Assembly: GCF_022385335.1 (NCBI RefSeq)
Contig: NZ_CP092431.1
Location: 9,176,001-9,240,000, forward strand
Direction of reading: 5' to 3'
Origin: Streptomyces deccanensis
GTDB lineage: Bacteria > Actinomycetota > Actinomycetes > Streptomycetales > Streptomycetaceae
DNA length: 64,000 bases
Part shown: positions 9,151 to 18,488 of the stretch, in pieces
Layout: each line of letters begins with the position of its first letter
Numbering within the stretch: the first letter of the stretch is position 1
Made by a program: the position numbers and the translations under genes
Notes under the pieces: generated by a model
Databases searched by the model: none
What the model saw: only the letters and a program-made list of their open reading frames with translations
What the model was told of the DNA's origin: nothing

Positions 9151-10188
9151 TCACTCCTGGACCTTGCCGCCGGTGATGCGGGAGATGGTCAGGGCGACCA
9201 GGATGATCAGGCCGTTGAGGGCTCCGATCCACTGCGCGGGCACGCCGGCGAGGGTGAGGACGTTCTGGATCATGAAGAGCAACAGGATGCCGCTGAAGGC
9301 CCCGAACATGGTGCCCTTGCCGCCGTTGAGGCTGATCCCGCCGATCACGGCGGCGGCGAAGACGGTGAAGATGTAGCCGTTGCCCTGCGCGGAGGCGACG
9401 GACGCGAGCCGCCCGGACAGCAGCAGTCCGGCGAGGGCGGCGAGCAGGCTGCCGGTGACGATGACGATCCACAGCACCCGGTCGGTGCGGATGCCGGCGG
9501 CCTTGGCGGCGTCGACGTTGCCGCCGATGGCGTAGAGCGAGCGGCCGAAGCTGGTCCAGCCGAGGACCACGATGGCGACGCCGAACAGGATGAGGCAGAG
9601 CCAGATGGAGGCGGGCATCCCCAGCCACTGGGCGGTGCCGAGGTAGAGCATCGACTCCGGCAACTGGAAGAAGGTCTGGCCGCCGGAGATACCGGTGAGG
9701 ACACCGCGCAGCACGATCAGCATGCCGAGGGTGACGATGAAGCCGTTGAGGCCGAAGCGGATGATCAGCAGGGCGTTGATCACCCCCACGAGCACGCCCA
9801 CGGCGAGTGTGACCGGGACCGACCAGGCGCCCGGCAGCAGGCCGAGACCGTGTCCGGCGCTGCCGATGGTCAGCCAGGCCGCGACACCGGGCGCGAGGCC
9901 CATGGTGGACTCCAGTGAGAGGTCCATCTTCTTGACGATCAGGACCATCGTCTGGGCGAGGACCAGCAGGGCGATCTCGGACATCGTCTGCAGGACGTTG
10001 ATGAGGTTGTCGGCCTGGAGGAAGACCGGGTTGACGATCTGTCCGACGATCGCGATGGCGATGATCGCGGGGACGAGCGCGAGGTCGCGCAGCCGGGCCA
10101 GGGGGATCCGGCCGCCGAGCAGCACGGTCCGCTTCCGCTCGGGTTCCGCGGCCTTGGCGACGGTGTCCGCGAGGACGGTTTCAGGCAT
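9151..10188 (-). CDS. Sugar ABC transporter permease (RbsC-type)
   Basis: 345 residues with about nine to ten hydrophobic membrane segments after a 30-residue basic cytoplasmic N-terminus. The BPD_transp_2 motif region is present ([17 protein letters not shown] near the middle, and a Gly-rich [16 protein letters not shown] before the last helices). It is the single, homodimerising permease type used with RbsA-like double ATPases. The start overlaps the ATPase stop by eight bases. With the binding protein and ATPase it should import a monosaccharide. The operon implies L-fucose. Confidence 0.9.
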   Translation of the reverse strand: MPETVLADTVAKAAEPERKRTVLLGGRIPLARLRDLALVPAIIAIAIVGQIVNPVFLQADNLINVLQTMSEIALLVLAQTMVLIVKKMDLSLESTMGLAPGVAAWLTIGSAGHGLGLLPGAWSVPVTLAVGVLVGVINALLIIRFGLNGFIVTLGMLIVLRGVLTGISGGQTFFQLPESMLYLGTAQWLGMPASIWLCLILFGVAIVVLGWTSFGRSLYAIGGNVDAAKAAGIRTDRVLWIVIVTGSLLAALAGLLLSGRLASVASAQGNGYIFTVFAAAVIGGISLNGGKGTMFGAFSGILLLFMIQNVLTLAGVPAQWIGALNGLIILVALTISRITGGKVQE

Positions 10189-11746
10189 TGAGGTCCACTC
10201 CTTCCATCGCGGCCACGAGGTCGTGGTCGTGCCAGCCGCGGGCGAGCTCCGAAGTCACTCGGCCCTGGAACATCACCAGGACCCGGTCGCACATACGCAG
10301 GTCGTCGAGTTCGTCGGAGGCGATGAGCACTCCGGTGCCGGACTCGGCGGTCTCCTCGACCTTGCCGAGGAGGAACTCCTTGGACCGCACGTCGACGCCG
10401 GCGGTCGGGTTGATCAGGACCAGCAGCTTCGGATCGTCGGCCAGGGCGCGGGCCATGACGACCTTCTGCTGGTTGCCGCCCGAGAGGGCGGAGACGGGCA
10501 GTTCGGGTCCCGGCGACTTGATGGCCAGATTCTCGATCATGCCCCCGGCCAGCCGGTCCCTGCGGCCGCGGCTGAGGAAGCCGTTCCTGCCGAGCCGCTT
10601 CGGTACGGACAGAGTGGCGTTGTCGGCGATCGACATGTCGGGGACGTAGCCCTGGTGATGTCGGTCCTGGGGTACGAACCCGGCACCCGCGGCGAGCGCG
10701 GCGGGGACGCTACCTGGCTGCGGCCGGTGGCCGGCGATCCGCACGTCGCCGGTGGCCGCGGCGCGCAGTCCGACGACGGTCTCGGCGACCTCGGTGCGAC
10801 CGCTGGCCGCGGCTCCCGCGAGGCCGACGATCTCGCCGGCACCCACCTGGAAGGAGACGTCGTCGTATGTGCCCTCGTCCCCCAGGGCGTGCACGGCCAG
10901 CGCGGGTGCGGCGCTGCGGTCCATGCTGCTGGCGCGTTCCTGCCGGCGGTCGGCCGCCGCCTCGCCGGTCATCGCGGCGACCAGCTCGGTGCGCGGCAAC
11001 TGCGCCACCGGGGCGGTCACGATGTGCGCCGCGTCCCGGAACACCGTCACCATGTCGCAGATCTCGTACACCTCCTGCAGATGGTGGCTGATGAACAGGA
11101 AGGTCACGCCCTGGCGTTGCAGGTCGCGGATGCGTTCGAAGAGTCGGTCGATCGCCGCGGCGTCGAGCTGTGCGGTGGGCTCGTCGAGGATGATGAACCG
11201 TGCCCCGAAGGACAGTGCCCGGGCGATCTCCACGAACTGCCGCTGCTCGACGCTCAGGTCACCGGCGGGTGTCTGCGGGTCGACGTCCACCGACCAGGTC
11301 GAAAGGAGTTCCTGAGCCCGGCGGCGCACGCCGGTCCAGCTGATCAGCCGGTTACGTCCGTGGTGGTGCCGGTTCAGGAAGAGATTCTCGGCGACGGTCA
11401 GCGTGGGAATGATCGTCGACTTCTGGTAGACGCAGGCCACGCGCTGTCGCCAGGCGTCGCGGTCGCTCAGTCGTGGTGCGGGGGCGCCGCCGAAGGCGAC
11501 CGTTCCCTCGTCGGGGGCGTGCAGCCCCGTCAGGACGGAGACCAGCGTCGACTTGCCGGCCCCGTTGCGGCCCACGAGCGCATGGGTCTCGCCGGGCCTG
11601 ATCGTGATACGGGCGCCGTTCAACGCCACCGTCGGACCGAATCGTCTGACTATGCCCGTCGCCTCGACGACGGGCGGGGCTGCCGAGGCCCGCCCGTCGT
11701 CCGCCGGGGCGGGCGCGGGAGTGACTGTTCGCTCCCCGTCGCTCAT
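10181..11746 (-). CDS. Sugar ABC transporter ATP-binding protein (RbsA-type, two NBDs)
   Basis: 521 residues with two fused nucleotide-binding domains. NBD1 is canonical: Walker A GRNGAGKST, signature LSVEQRQ and Walker B FIILDEPTAQLD. NBD2 is degenerate as usual for this family: the Walker A position reads AGAAASGRTE, the signature LSGGNQQK is intact, and the Walker B end is LVLINPTAGVD, with Asn-Pro replacing the Asp-Glu-Pro of an active site. Only NBD1 should hydrolyse ATP. The ATG at 11746 lies 46 bases downstream of the binding-protein stop. Confidence 0.92.
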   Translation of the reverse strand: MSDGERTVTPAPAPADDGRASAAPPVVEATGIVRRFGPTVALNGARITIRPGETHALVGRNGAGKSTLVSVLTGLHAPDEGTVAFGGAPAPRLSDRDAWRQRVACVYQKSTIIPTLTVAENLFLNRHHHGRNRLISWTGVRRRAQELLSTWSVDVDPQTPAGDLSVEQRQFVEIARALSFGARFIILDEPTAQLDAAAIDRLFERIRDLQRQGVTFLFISHHLQEVYEICDMVTVFRDAAHIVTAPVAQLPRTELVAAMTGEAAADRRQERASSMDRSAAPALAVHALGDEGTYDDVSFQVGAGEIVGLAGAAASGRTEVAETVVGLRAAATGDVRIAGHRPQPGSVPAALAAGAGFVPQDRHHQGYVPDMSIADNATLSVPKRLGRNGFLSRGRRDRLAGGMIENLAIKSPGPELPVSALSGGNQQKVVMARALADDPKLLVLINPTAGVDVRSKEFLLGKVEETAESGTGVLIASDELDDLRMCDRVLVMFQGRVTSELARGWHDHDLVAAMEGVDLNA

Positions 11747-11792
11747 CTCAACCGCCTTGTGATGGTTAGCCGTTGGGTGGTACAGAGGCAGG

Positions 11793-12857
11793 TCAGCCGA
11801 GGTTGTTGCCCCACAGGGACGTGTCGTCGCTCTTGACGCTGGGCACGCCGCCGTAGGTGCCGCCGTCGGCTGTCACGAGCGGGGCGGACAGCTGGTCCTC
11901 CAGCAGGCCGTCGCGGACCTGGATGATGGTGCTGTCGTGGTCGGTCTTGCCGGGCTTGAAGGTCTTCCCGGCGATCGCGGCCTTCAGGTAGTACAGGGCG
12001 TACTTGGCGTAGAGGTCGGCCGGCTGGGAGACGGTGGCGTCGATCTTCCCCGCGGCGATGGACTTGAGTTCCTCGGGGATGCCGTCGTTGGAGACGACGA
12101 AGACGTGCTTCTTGTCCTTCGGGTCCACCAGCAGACCCTTCTGCTTGAGCACCTGCAGCGTCCCGGACAGCGCGAAGCTGGACTGCATGTAGACACCCTT
12201 GATGTCCGGGTGCTGGGTCAGCCGGGTCTGGAGCTTCTGCGCGGCCACCGCGCCGTCCCAGTTGGTGGCCTCGCCGAACACGGTGATGTCCGGGTAGTCC
12301 TTCTTCATGCAGTCGTTGAACGCCTCGGTGCGGTCACGGCCGTTGATGGAGTCCAGGCCGCCCTGCAGCATGACGACCTTGCCCTTGCCGCCCAGCTTCG
12401 TGCCCAGGTACTGGCACGCCTTCTCGCCGTACGCGCGGTTGTCGGCGCGCACGACCATGTAGACCTTGCCGCTGTCGGGACGGGTGTCCACGGTGACGAC
12501 CGGGATCTTCTTCGCCTCCAGCTGCGCCAGCGTCGGGGCGATGGCGGCGGTGTCCTGCGGGGCCATCGCCAGGCCCTTGACGCCCTGGCTGATGAACGTC
12601 TGCGCGTTGGCGGTCAGCTTGGCGACGTCGTTCTGCGAGTTGGTGGTCTTCAGATCCAGGCCCAGCTCCTTGGCGAACTCCGGCGTGTACTTGATGTACG
12701 AGTTCCAGAAGTCCGTGTCGGACCGCGGGTAGTCGACGCCCACGAGCGGCTTGTCACCCGACGACGACGTGGTGGTGGAGCCGCTGCCGCAGGCGCTGAG
12801 GAGCGTCAGCGCGCAGACGACGGAGGCGGTGGAGCTGAGTGCGGTTCTGAGTCTCAT
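11793..12857 (-). CDS. Sugar ABC transporter substrate-binding lipoprotein
   Basis: 354 residues. The ATG at 12857 is chosen because AAGGAA lies six bases upstream; an in-frame GTG two codons earlier is inside that site. A basic start is followed by a hydrophobic stretch and the lipobox LLSAC (Cys about residue 24) and a Ser/Thr/Gly linker. The rest is a periplasmic-binding-protein type I fold (Peripla_BP_4) with VGVDYPRSDTDFWNSY at the front and the VVSNDGIPEEL hinge region. It binds the sugar on the outer membrane face and hands it to the permease. It is the promoter-proximal gene of the whole fucose operon. Confidence 0.9.
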   Translation of the reverse strand: MRLRTALSSTASVVCALTLLSACGSGSTTTSSSGDKPLVGVDYPRSDTDFWNSYIKYTPEFAKELGLDLKTTNSQNDVAKLTANAQTFISQGVKGLAMAPQDTAAIAPTLAQLEAKKIPVVTVDTRPDSGKVYMVVRADNRAYGEKACQYLGTKLGGKGKVVMLQGGLDSINGRDRTEAFNDCMKKDYPDITVFGEATNWDGAVAAQKLQTRLTQHPDIKGVYMQSSFALSGTLQVLKQKGLLVDPKDKKHVFVVSNDGIPEELKSIAAGKIDATVSQPADLYAKYALYYLKAAIAGKTFKPGKTDHDSTIIQVRDGLLEDQLSAPLVTADGGTYGGVPSVKSDDTSLWGNNLG

Positions 12858-12938
12858 GGGCACTTCCTTGTGCTGGTCCCGTAGCGGGGCTGTGACACCG
12901 GTGCGACGGCTGTGTGTCGCAGCAGGGGAGATGGGATG

Positions 12939-12968
12939 TTTATAGGTCGCGTTTCGTGGCGTTGTCTA
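12939..12968 (-). promoter_or_regulatory. Candidate promoter of the fucose transport/catabolism operon
   Basis: On the minus strand TAGACA (12963-12968) and TATAAA (12939-12944) are separated by 18 bases and lie about 80 bases before the binding-protein start. The TCTAGA palindrome touching the -35 box could be part of a GntR-type operator. Position and fit to a sigma-HrdB consensus are the only evidence. Confidence 0.45.
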
Positions 12969-13099
12969 GAGCGAGGTGGAAACTTGCTGGAAAAGTGAGA
13001 CTCGCGATCCAGGTCGCCCGTCGTTACGTTCTCTCGCGCGTAGATCCATCCCATCAATGATGTGGATCTGTGATGGGTTGATGCTTGCGCGGAGACCTT

Positions 13100-14260
13100 G
13101 GTGCTCCCGCTGCGGATCCGCTCTGCACGTCCGCGCGCGGGCCGCTCTGTGCGTTGGCGAGGCGGTAGTAGCCGTTGGACGCAGGGACGAGCTTCCACCA
13201 CTGAGTGGGGGCGCCGACTCCAACACCTTGCCGCTCCTGGCATGGGACAGGCGGTGCCCACTGGATGATCGAGGCGCCGTTGGAGGTGGAACCGATCGTG
13301 AGGGTGGTGCTGGTTCCGGCGGTCAGTGACACGACCCTGGCGTGGTCGCCGAGGGACGACGTGGTGACCGTGGCGGAGGTGGCGACGGAGGTGATGCCGC
13401 GCCGGCAGATGAAGGTGATGTCCTGGCCGATGTCCGAGGTGAGCTTGACGGTGGCAGTGCGGACCGTCGTGTCCCAGGTCAGTGACTGGACGGTGATGCG
13501 GTTGCGGCCGCGTACACCCTCGATTGGTTCCCTTGTTCAGCTGGTCGGGGAGGGCGGGGAAGATCTCCAGGACGCCCGGGCGGCTGTATACCAGGGCTTC
13601 GCCGAGGACGCCGGGGAGGGCGTTGGCGGCGTCGCAGTTGTAGATGGCCAGGCCTGGCTCGTGTGAGGTCATCAGGGACCGCCACACCATGTTCCTGCCG
13701 TGATCTTCAGCAAGTCGTTGTAGACGCCGGGGCCGTCCTTCAGGCGGGCGCGGGCCGGGGCCCGGTGCAGGCTGCCGTGGGCGGAGTAGTTCTGGTCACC
13801 GCGCAGATCCGGGGCTTGCGGGCGTATTGACCGGGTCGGGCTTGTTTCGGGGTTGATCTCGTGCAGCGGCCACGCGCCGTACAGGTGCTGGACGTGCCGG
13901 TGGTCGTAGCGGCGGTCAGACCGGCCCAGGACCACTCGACGAGCGCACCGTCACTGTTGATGGTGTAGTCGGGCGACGACTTGGCGAACAGGGCGCTCCA
14001 GCGTTGCACGCCCTGGCCACTGCCCTGTTCCAGGCCGAGTTCGATCAGGGCAGGACCGAGCTTGTTGTTGAAGAAGTCTGCGTCGCCGGTGACCTGGTAG
14101 TACTCGAGCAGGGGATACAGGAGCCAGTCGGCGCCGCCGGTCCATGCCTTGCCGGGGAAGCCTCCGTTGTTGAAGTGCAGCATGTGCCCGTACTCGCCGT
14201 CGGTGCGTGAGGGGGCGAAAAGCCGCGGGCGCCGTACGACGACGAGGCTGGTCGCGTGCT
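13100..14260 (-). pseudogene. GH95-like (six-hairpin) glycosidase with ricin-B tail, frameshifted and 5'-truncated
   Basis: Reading 3' to 5', three frames join into one protein: HMLHFNNGGFPGKAWTGG and the following helical segment near 14180-13930, HVQHLYGAWPLHEINPET to VYNDLLKITAG (about 13900-13695), then MVWRSLMTSHEPG to ALPDQLNKGT (13690-13525). A final shift leads to IEGVRGRNRITVQSLTWD and a ricin-type segment with QWWKL (to about 13110). At 13523 one extra base explains the break exactly. The first several hundred residues of a normal GH95-type enzyme are missing. The intact relative in this window is at 60102. Next to a GH29 fucosidase, this was probably a second secreted fucoside hydrolase. 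Confidence 0.75.
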
Positions 14261-14553
14261 GATCGCCCCTGTCATGGGATCTCTTGAGTCGCGAGTGCGC
14301 CTCGATAAGACATGGCATGTCTGAAACAGTCATAAGCAATTTAACTCGCAAATCGTGCGCCATTTATTACAGATGAAGGCACTTACATCCCTTCAACAGG
14401 TTGACATGGAGCCGTCACATCACTGAACTTCATGCGTAACATTCGGCACTTTGAGGCTCCGGGAGATTCCCAGCCCCAGACCGAACCTCTCCGACGGTCA
14501 CCCCGACCGGTTCGCTCCGGCATGCCGGAGTCCCCTCAACCTGGAGTACGCCC

Positions 14554-16506
14554 ATGTCGTCAGGAAGACTGTCCCGCCGCACGCTGCTGGGTGCGGCGGG
14601 GGCCGCTGTGGCCACCACCGCGCTGCCCGTGCTCCCCGCGTTGTCGCCTCTGCTCACGCGGGCGGCAGCCGCGGACGCCCAGACCAATCTCAGCAACCTG
14701 GTGAACATGCGGTTCGGCATGTTCAACCACTTCAGCCTGGGCACGTTCACCAACGAGGAGTGGGCCGCCCCGAGTCAGAGCCCCGCTCTGTTCGCGCCCA
14801 CAGCCGTGGACTGTGCCCAGTGGGCGGCGGCCGCGGCAGCGGCGAAGATGAGCTACGGCATCCTGACGACCAAGCACCATGACGGCTTCGCGCTGTGGCC
14901 GAGCGCCTACGGCACCCAGAACGTCGCGAACAGCTCCTACAAGCAGGACGTGGTGAAGGCGTACTGCGACGCCTTCCGGGCGAGGGGGCTGAAGGTCGGC
15001 CTCTATTACTCGATCTGGGACCGCACCTTCGGTGTCGAGGCGTGGGAGAGCCGGCACGGGGTGTCCGGTCTCGAGACAACGGACGCCATCCAGCCCGCCG
15101 ACATGACCTTCATCCTGGGCCAGATCACCGAACTGCTCACCAACTACGGCACCATCGACCTGTTCATCACCGACGGGTACGCGTGGCAGATGGGGCAGCA
15201 GGCCCTCTCCTACCAACGCATCCGGGAGCACGTGAAGTCGCTCCAGCCGGACATCGTCATGATCGACCACGGTGCGCTGTCGGTGCCGTTCCTCGGCGAC
15301 GCGATCTACTTCGAGGAGCCGCTGGGTGTCTCCGCCCCGGCCGGGAACACCTACGCCGCCACGCAGGGGCAGACGATCAGCAACGGCTGGTTCTGGCATC
15401 CCTCCACGCCCACCGAGGGCCTGATGAGCAAGGACGCGATCCTGTCCCACCTGGCGGATCTGGAGCCGAAGTACACCTCGTTCATCCTCAACTGCCCGCC
15501 CAACCGCAACGGCAAGCTGGACACCAACATCGTCAACCGGCTCGCCGAAGTCGGCGCGGCATGGAGCCCCAACACCTCCCGGCCGGCGCTGCCGACCCAG
15601 ATGCTGCGCGCCGAACACCCCGTGACCCCCGTCAGCGCCTACGCGACCGGCTTCCGCACCGGCGAGGGACCGCTCAACGCCATAGACGGGCTGAGCGACA
15701 AGGGATACGAGACCTGCTGGTCGACCTGGGGACTCTCCTCGGCCCTGCCGCACTCGATCACCATCGACCTGGGCGGGGTCTGGAGCAACGTCTCCACCCT
15801 GGAGTACCTGCCCAAGCAGTGGAACCGCAACGACTCCACCGACGGCGACATCACCTCGTACACCATCTCCACCAGCACCGACGGCACGAACTTCACCCAG
15901 GTCGCCACCGGCACCTGGGCCGGCAACCGCGCCACCAAGGTGGCCGAATGGCCCGCCCGGAACGTGGGCTTCGTACGGATCCGGGCCACCGCGGCCACCG
16001 GCGGCTACGCCAACGTCGGCGGCGTCCACATCGGCGGCCGGACGGCCAAGCCGGCACTGGTGTCCACGACGCTCCCCGGCAATGCCACCGTCTACCGGCT
16101 GGTCAACCGCAACAGCGGCAAGGTCGCCGACGTGGAGGGCGGAGGCACCGCGAACGACACCCGCATCCTCCAGTGGCCGTGGCTCAACGCGGCGAACCAG
16201 AAATGGACCTTCGCCAACACCGGCGACGGCTACTACAAGATCAAGGGTGCGGGCAGCGGCAAGCTCATGGAGGTCGGCGCACTCTCCCGCGACGACGGTG
16301 GCTACGTCGACATCTGGTCGGACGCCGGCGCCCCCCAGCAGCAATGGGCCGTCACCCCCACCGGCGACGGCTACTACTTCCTCATCAACCGCTACAGCGG
16401 GCTCTGCCTCGCCGTCGACGAAGGCAGCACCGTCGACGGGGCGAAGATCGAGCAGCAGCCGTACGCGTCACTGACGCGTCAGCAATGGCAGATCGTCGCC
16501 GTCTGA
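14554..16506 (+). CDS. Secreted alpha-L-fucosidase (GH29) with F5/8C and ricin-B modules
   Basis: 650 residues. The Tat signal is SRRTLLG (7-13), followed by a hydrophobic stretch. The GH29 catalytic barrel (about 45-345) has TTKHHDGFALWPS (His108-His109), GLYYSIWDR and the probable nucleophile Asp207 in IDLFITDGY. A discoidin/F5-8C-type domain (about 350-490) is followed by a beta-trefoil ricin-B lectin (about 510-650) with QKWTF, QQWAV and QQWQI repeats. It releases alpha-L-fucose from glycans outside the cell and supplies the adjacent importer. It is divergent from the fucose operon, with the broken GH95-like gene between them. Confidence 0.9.
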   Translation: MSSGRLSRRTLLGAAGAAVATTALPVLPALSPLLTRAAAADAQTNLSNLVNMRFGMFNHFSLGTFTNEEWAAPSQSPALFAPTAVDCAQWAAAAAAAKMSYGILTTKHHDGFALWPSAYGTQNVANSSYKQDVVKAYCDAFRARGLKVGLYYSIWDRTFGVEAWESRHGVSGLETTDAIQPADMTFILGQITELLTNYGTIDLFITDGYAWQMGQQALSYQRIREHVKSLQPDIVMIDHGALSVPFLGDAIYFEEPLGVSAPAGNTYAATQGQTISNGWFWHPSTPTEGLMSKDAILSHLADLEPKYTSFILNCPPNRNGKLDTNIVNRLAEVGAAWSPNTSRPALPTQMLRAEHPVTPVSAYATGFRTGEGPLNAIDGLSDKGYETCWSTWGLSSALPHSITIDLGGVWSNVSTLEYLPKQWNRNDSTDGDITSYTISTSTDGTNFTQVATGTWAGNRATKVAEWPARNVGFVRIRATAATGGYANVGGVHIGGRTAKPALVSTTLPGNATVYRLVNRNSGKVADVEGGGTANDTRILQWPWLNAANQKWTFANTGDGYYKIKGAGSGKLMEVGALSRDDGGYVDIWSDAGAPQQQWAVTPTGDGYYFLINRYSGLCLAVDEGSTVDGAKIEQQPYASLTRQQWQIVAV

Positions 16507-16559
16507 CGATCCCGGGGAACGGGCGACAGCGTGCGTCCGAAGTGGCGCCCTCGGTGCCC

Positions 16560-17002
16560 CGCCTGACCTTTGGTAGGTCCCGGCCCAGAACGGTTCGGGC
16601 CAGGGAGCCGAGCAACATCAGGCGCCGTTCGCGGATCTCGCCGGCCCAGTCGGCCTCCGCCACGCTTTCCGGGCGCGGGGCCGCGTCCAGGGGGTTCAGC
16701 CGACCGGGCAGGCCGGGGCCGAGAGCGACGGACCGGCCGCCGAGGGATTCCGCCATCGGCGTCCACTCGCCCTTCGGGTCGCACGGGACGTGGACCCGGT
16801 ATCCGAAGGCCACCGAGCGCAGGGCGAAGCTCTTGGCGAGGGCGCTCTTGCCCTGACCGATCACCCCGGCGAGCAGCAGGTTCGGGTTGGTGAACCCCTC
16901 GACCTCGCTGTACAGGGCGAAGGGGTCGAAGACGAACGATGCCTCGGCGTGGACATCGCGGCCGATGTAGATGCCCTCTGCGCCGAGGACAGACGTCATC
17001 AC
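16560..17002 (-). pseudogene. Fragment of a VirB4-like/conjugation ATPase (actinobacterial SCO6880-type)
   Basis: An open frame from 17002 reads IGRDVHAEASFVFDPF, then the P-loop GVIGQGKSALAKS, VHVPCDPKGEWTPMAESLGG and GLPGRLNPLD. These are features of ATPases carried by actinobacterial mobile elements (VirB4/TraC-like). Recognisable sequence stops near 16560. Neither the N-terminal part nor the Walker B region is present, so this is a fragment. It marks the left edge of a region full of mobile-element debris just after the fucosidase. Confidence 0.6.
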
Positions 17003-17017
17003 GGCATCATTCCTGGA

Positions 17018-17226
17018 GCGGTGATTTGGGCTTCGAGGTCAGCGACGCGACGGTGTTGGAAGCGAAGAGGGCCGGCCTCAACCTTGAGGCCGCCGACATG
17101 CCGCACAGCAGAGCCGGCTTGGTCTACCTCGTCGAGTTGCTTTGGGCCATCACTCTGACCTGGTTGTTCTCCGGTCAGCGCGGCAATGAGATCGCGCGCC
17201 TGCGTCTGGGATGCATCCGATGGCAG
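17018..17226 (+). pseudogene. Scrap of a tyrosine recombinase/integrase
   Basis: About 68 codons encode VSDATVLEAKRAG, LVYLVELLWAITLTWLFSG and QRGNEIARLRLGCIRWQ. The last segment matches the region around the first catalytic Arg (here RxNEIARLRxG) of integrases and Tn554-type transposition proteins. No start, no C-terminal His-x-x-Arg/Tyr box. The match is short and the call is by motif wording only. Confidence 0.45.
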
Positions 17227-17227
17227 C

Positions 17228-17514
17228 ACGACGGCGCAGCCCGACTCGCTGTTCGCCGACCGTGGTTACGCCCACGACATCTACCGCGCCCAGGTCCGTG
17301 CCCGCGGCATCGTGCCCGACATCGCCAGCCGAGGCACACGACAGGCACCGGCCTGGGCACCTATCGGTGGGTGGTCGAGCGGACCTTCCGCCTGGCTACA
17401 CGGATTTCGACGCCTGCGGATCCGATGGGAACGGCGGGCCGACATCCACGAAGCGTTTTTCGAACTCGCCTGCTGCCTCATCAGCCACCGACAAATCAGC
17501 TCATTGTGTTAGCC
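17228..17514 (+). pseudogene. 3' remnant of an IS5-family transposase with right terminal repeat
   Basis: PDSLFADRGYAHDIYRAQ carries the second catalytic Asp (LFADRGY). After a frame change TGLGTYRWVVERTF holds the catalytic Glu, and a second shift leads to HGFRRLRIRWERRADIHEAF and a TAG stop. The DDE signature identifies an IS5-type enzyme. TTGTGTTAGCC at 17504-17514 is the right inverted repeat; its mate is at 17675-17685. The 5' half of this copy is missing. Confidence 0.75.
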
Positions 17515-17685
17515 ACTGTTAAGCCCCGGATAGCGAAAGCGCCGCTCACGCTGCGGCAACAACGGCTCCAGGCAGTCCCACAACTCATCAGACACGATCC
17601 ATGGCGACGTCCCCACCCCCAACCGAACGCACAACTGCCGCCTCGGACACGGCGATCAGGGCCGATCCACCTCTTTGTGTTAGCC
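17515..17685 (-). pseudogene. 5' remnant of an IS5-family transposase with left terminal repeat
   Basis: On the minus strand, GGCTAACACAA (17685-17675) is followed by a short leader, a GTG, then SPWIVSDELWDCLEPLLP and RRFRYPGL, the standard N-terminus of IS5-type transposases. It stops abruptly at about 17521, six bases from the right repeat of the neighbouring fragment. It is the 5' end of the same kind of element as the fragment at 17228-17514 but in the opposite orientation. Confidence 0.75.
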
Positions 17686-17723
17686 GTCTTTGAGGGTCGG
17701 CCCTATTGCACCTTCGGGACTAT

Positions 17724-18197
17724 TCAGCTGATCCAGCACTCCGGAACGCCGTTCCGGTCGTCGCACTTTGCATCCTGCAGGTTCGTAATCTTGGTCCAGA
17801 CCCCCGCCCCGTGCCAGGCCCGGGTGGAGAAGGTCATGTAGTGGCCCCGGTTGTTGAACGTGAAAGCGTCAACGTCGATGTTCCCGCCCCCGTAGTGGTC
17901 GCCCGGTGCTAGGTACAGCTGGTTACACGGCGCGTGCCACCACGAAGGGGTGGAGCCGCCATCCTTGTTCCACACGTCGCAGTAGCCCGACGTTCCCGTC
18001 CCGAGGGTGGTGGTGATGTACATCCCCCAGGGCGTGAGGTTCGTGACTTCCCCGCAGGGGGTCCACGTGCCGCATCCGCCCATGACCGCCGCAGGAGTTG
18101 GTGTCGAGGCTTGAGCAGTTGGGCTCAATGTGAGCGTGCCAGCACAGCTGACTGCCGCAGCGGCCAAGGCAACTGCCGCCCGCATCTTCGTTCTCAT
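17724..18197 (-). CDS. Small secreted protein of unknown function
   Basis: 157 residues; ATG with GGAGG five bases upstream. A Sec signal peptide (basic MRTKMR, hydrophobic core, TAQAS cleavage near residue 31) precedes a mature domain of about 125 residues rich in Trp, Gly, Tyr and Asn. The mature part has five cysteines (C42, C48, C73, C91 and two near the end in DAKCDDRNGVPECWIS), suggesting disulfides. I do not recognise the family. It sits between IS debris and a similar-sized broken secreted gene, so it may be a cargo gene of this hypervariable region. Confidence 0.7.
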   Translation of the reverse strand: MRTKMRAAVALAAAAVSCAGTLTLSPTAQASTPTPAAVMGGCGTWTPCGEVTNLTPWGMYITTTLGTGTSGYCDVWNKDGGSTPSWWHAPCNQLYLAPGDHYGGGNIDVDAFTFNNRGHYMTFSTRAWHGAGVWTKITNLQDAKCDDRNGVPECWIS

Positions 18198-18488
18198 TGT
18201 TCCTCCACTGATCTAGGCCAAACCCAACGCTTGACCCTGCCGAAATTCGAGCGTTCGAGGAGTGCGATGCCTATCTCAATCCGATCATCAACCACGGCGA
18301 GACACCGTCGATCGACGCCAACCCCTGGATTTGAACCCAATCGAAAGCGGTGCCAATTCCCGCTGAAAGGTGTCATGTCTCGCTGAGATTTTCAGTGGGC
18401 TGACATCACGATACAGCTCTGACAGATTGGATTTCGAACGGTATCCACCAGGGGCTGCATCATCGAACTGGCGGCAGTGCTGGGCAGG
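18198..18488. other. Intergenic region with a short protein-like remnant
   Basis: No intact gene. On the plus strand PTLDPAEIRAFEECDAYLNP (about 18221-18280) continues to NHGETPSIDANPWI and a TGA at 18332-18334. It looks like the C-terminal end of some protein but has no start and I cannot assign it. Base composition is clearly lower in GC than the neighbouring operons. Confidence 0.3.

Noticed and set aside
1216..12857. Phosphorylating fucose pathway (FucI/FucK/FucA)
   Set aside because: None of the isomerase, fuculokinase or aldolase signatures occurs; FucD and the lactonase define the oxidative route.
14554..16344. A long minus-strand frame opposite the fucosidase
   Set aside because: It lies entirely antisense to a gene with clear catalytic and lectin motifs and has no family resemblance.
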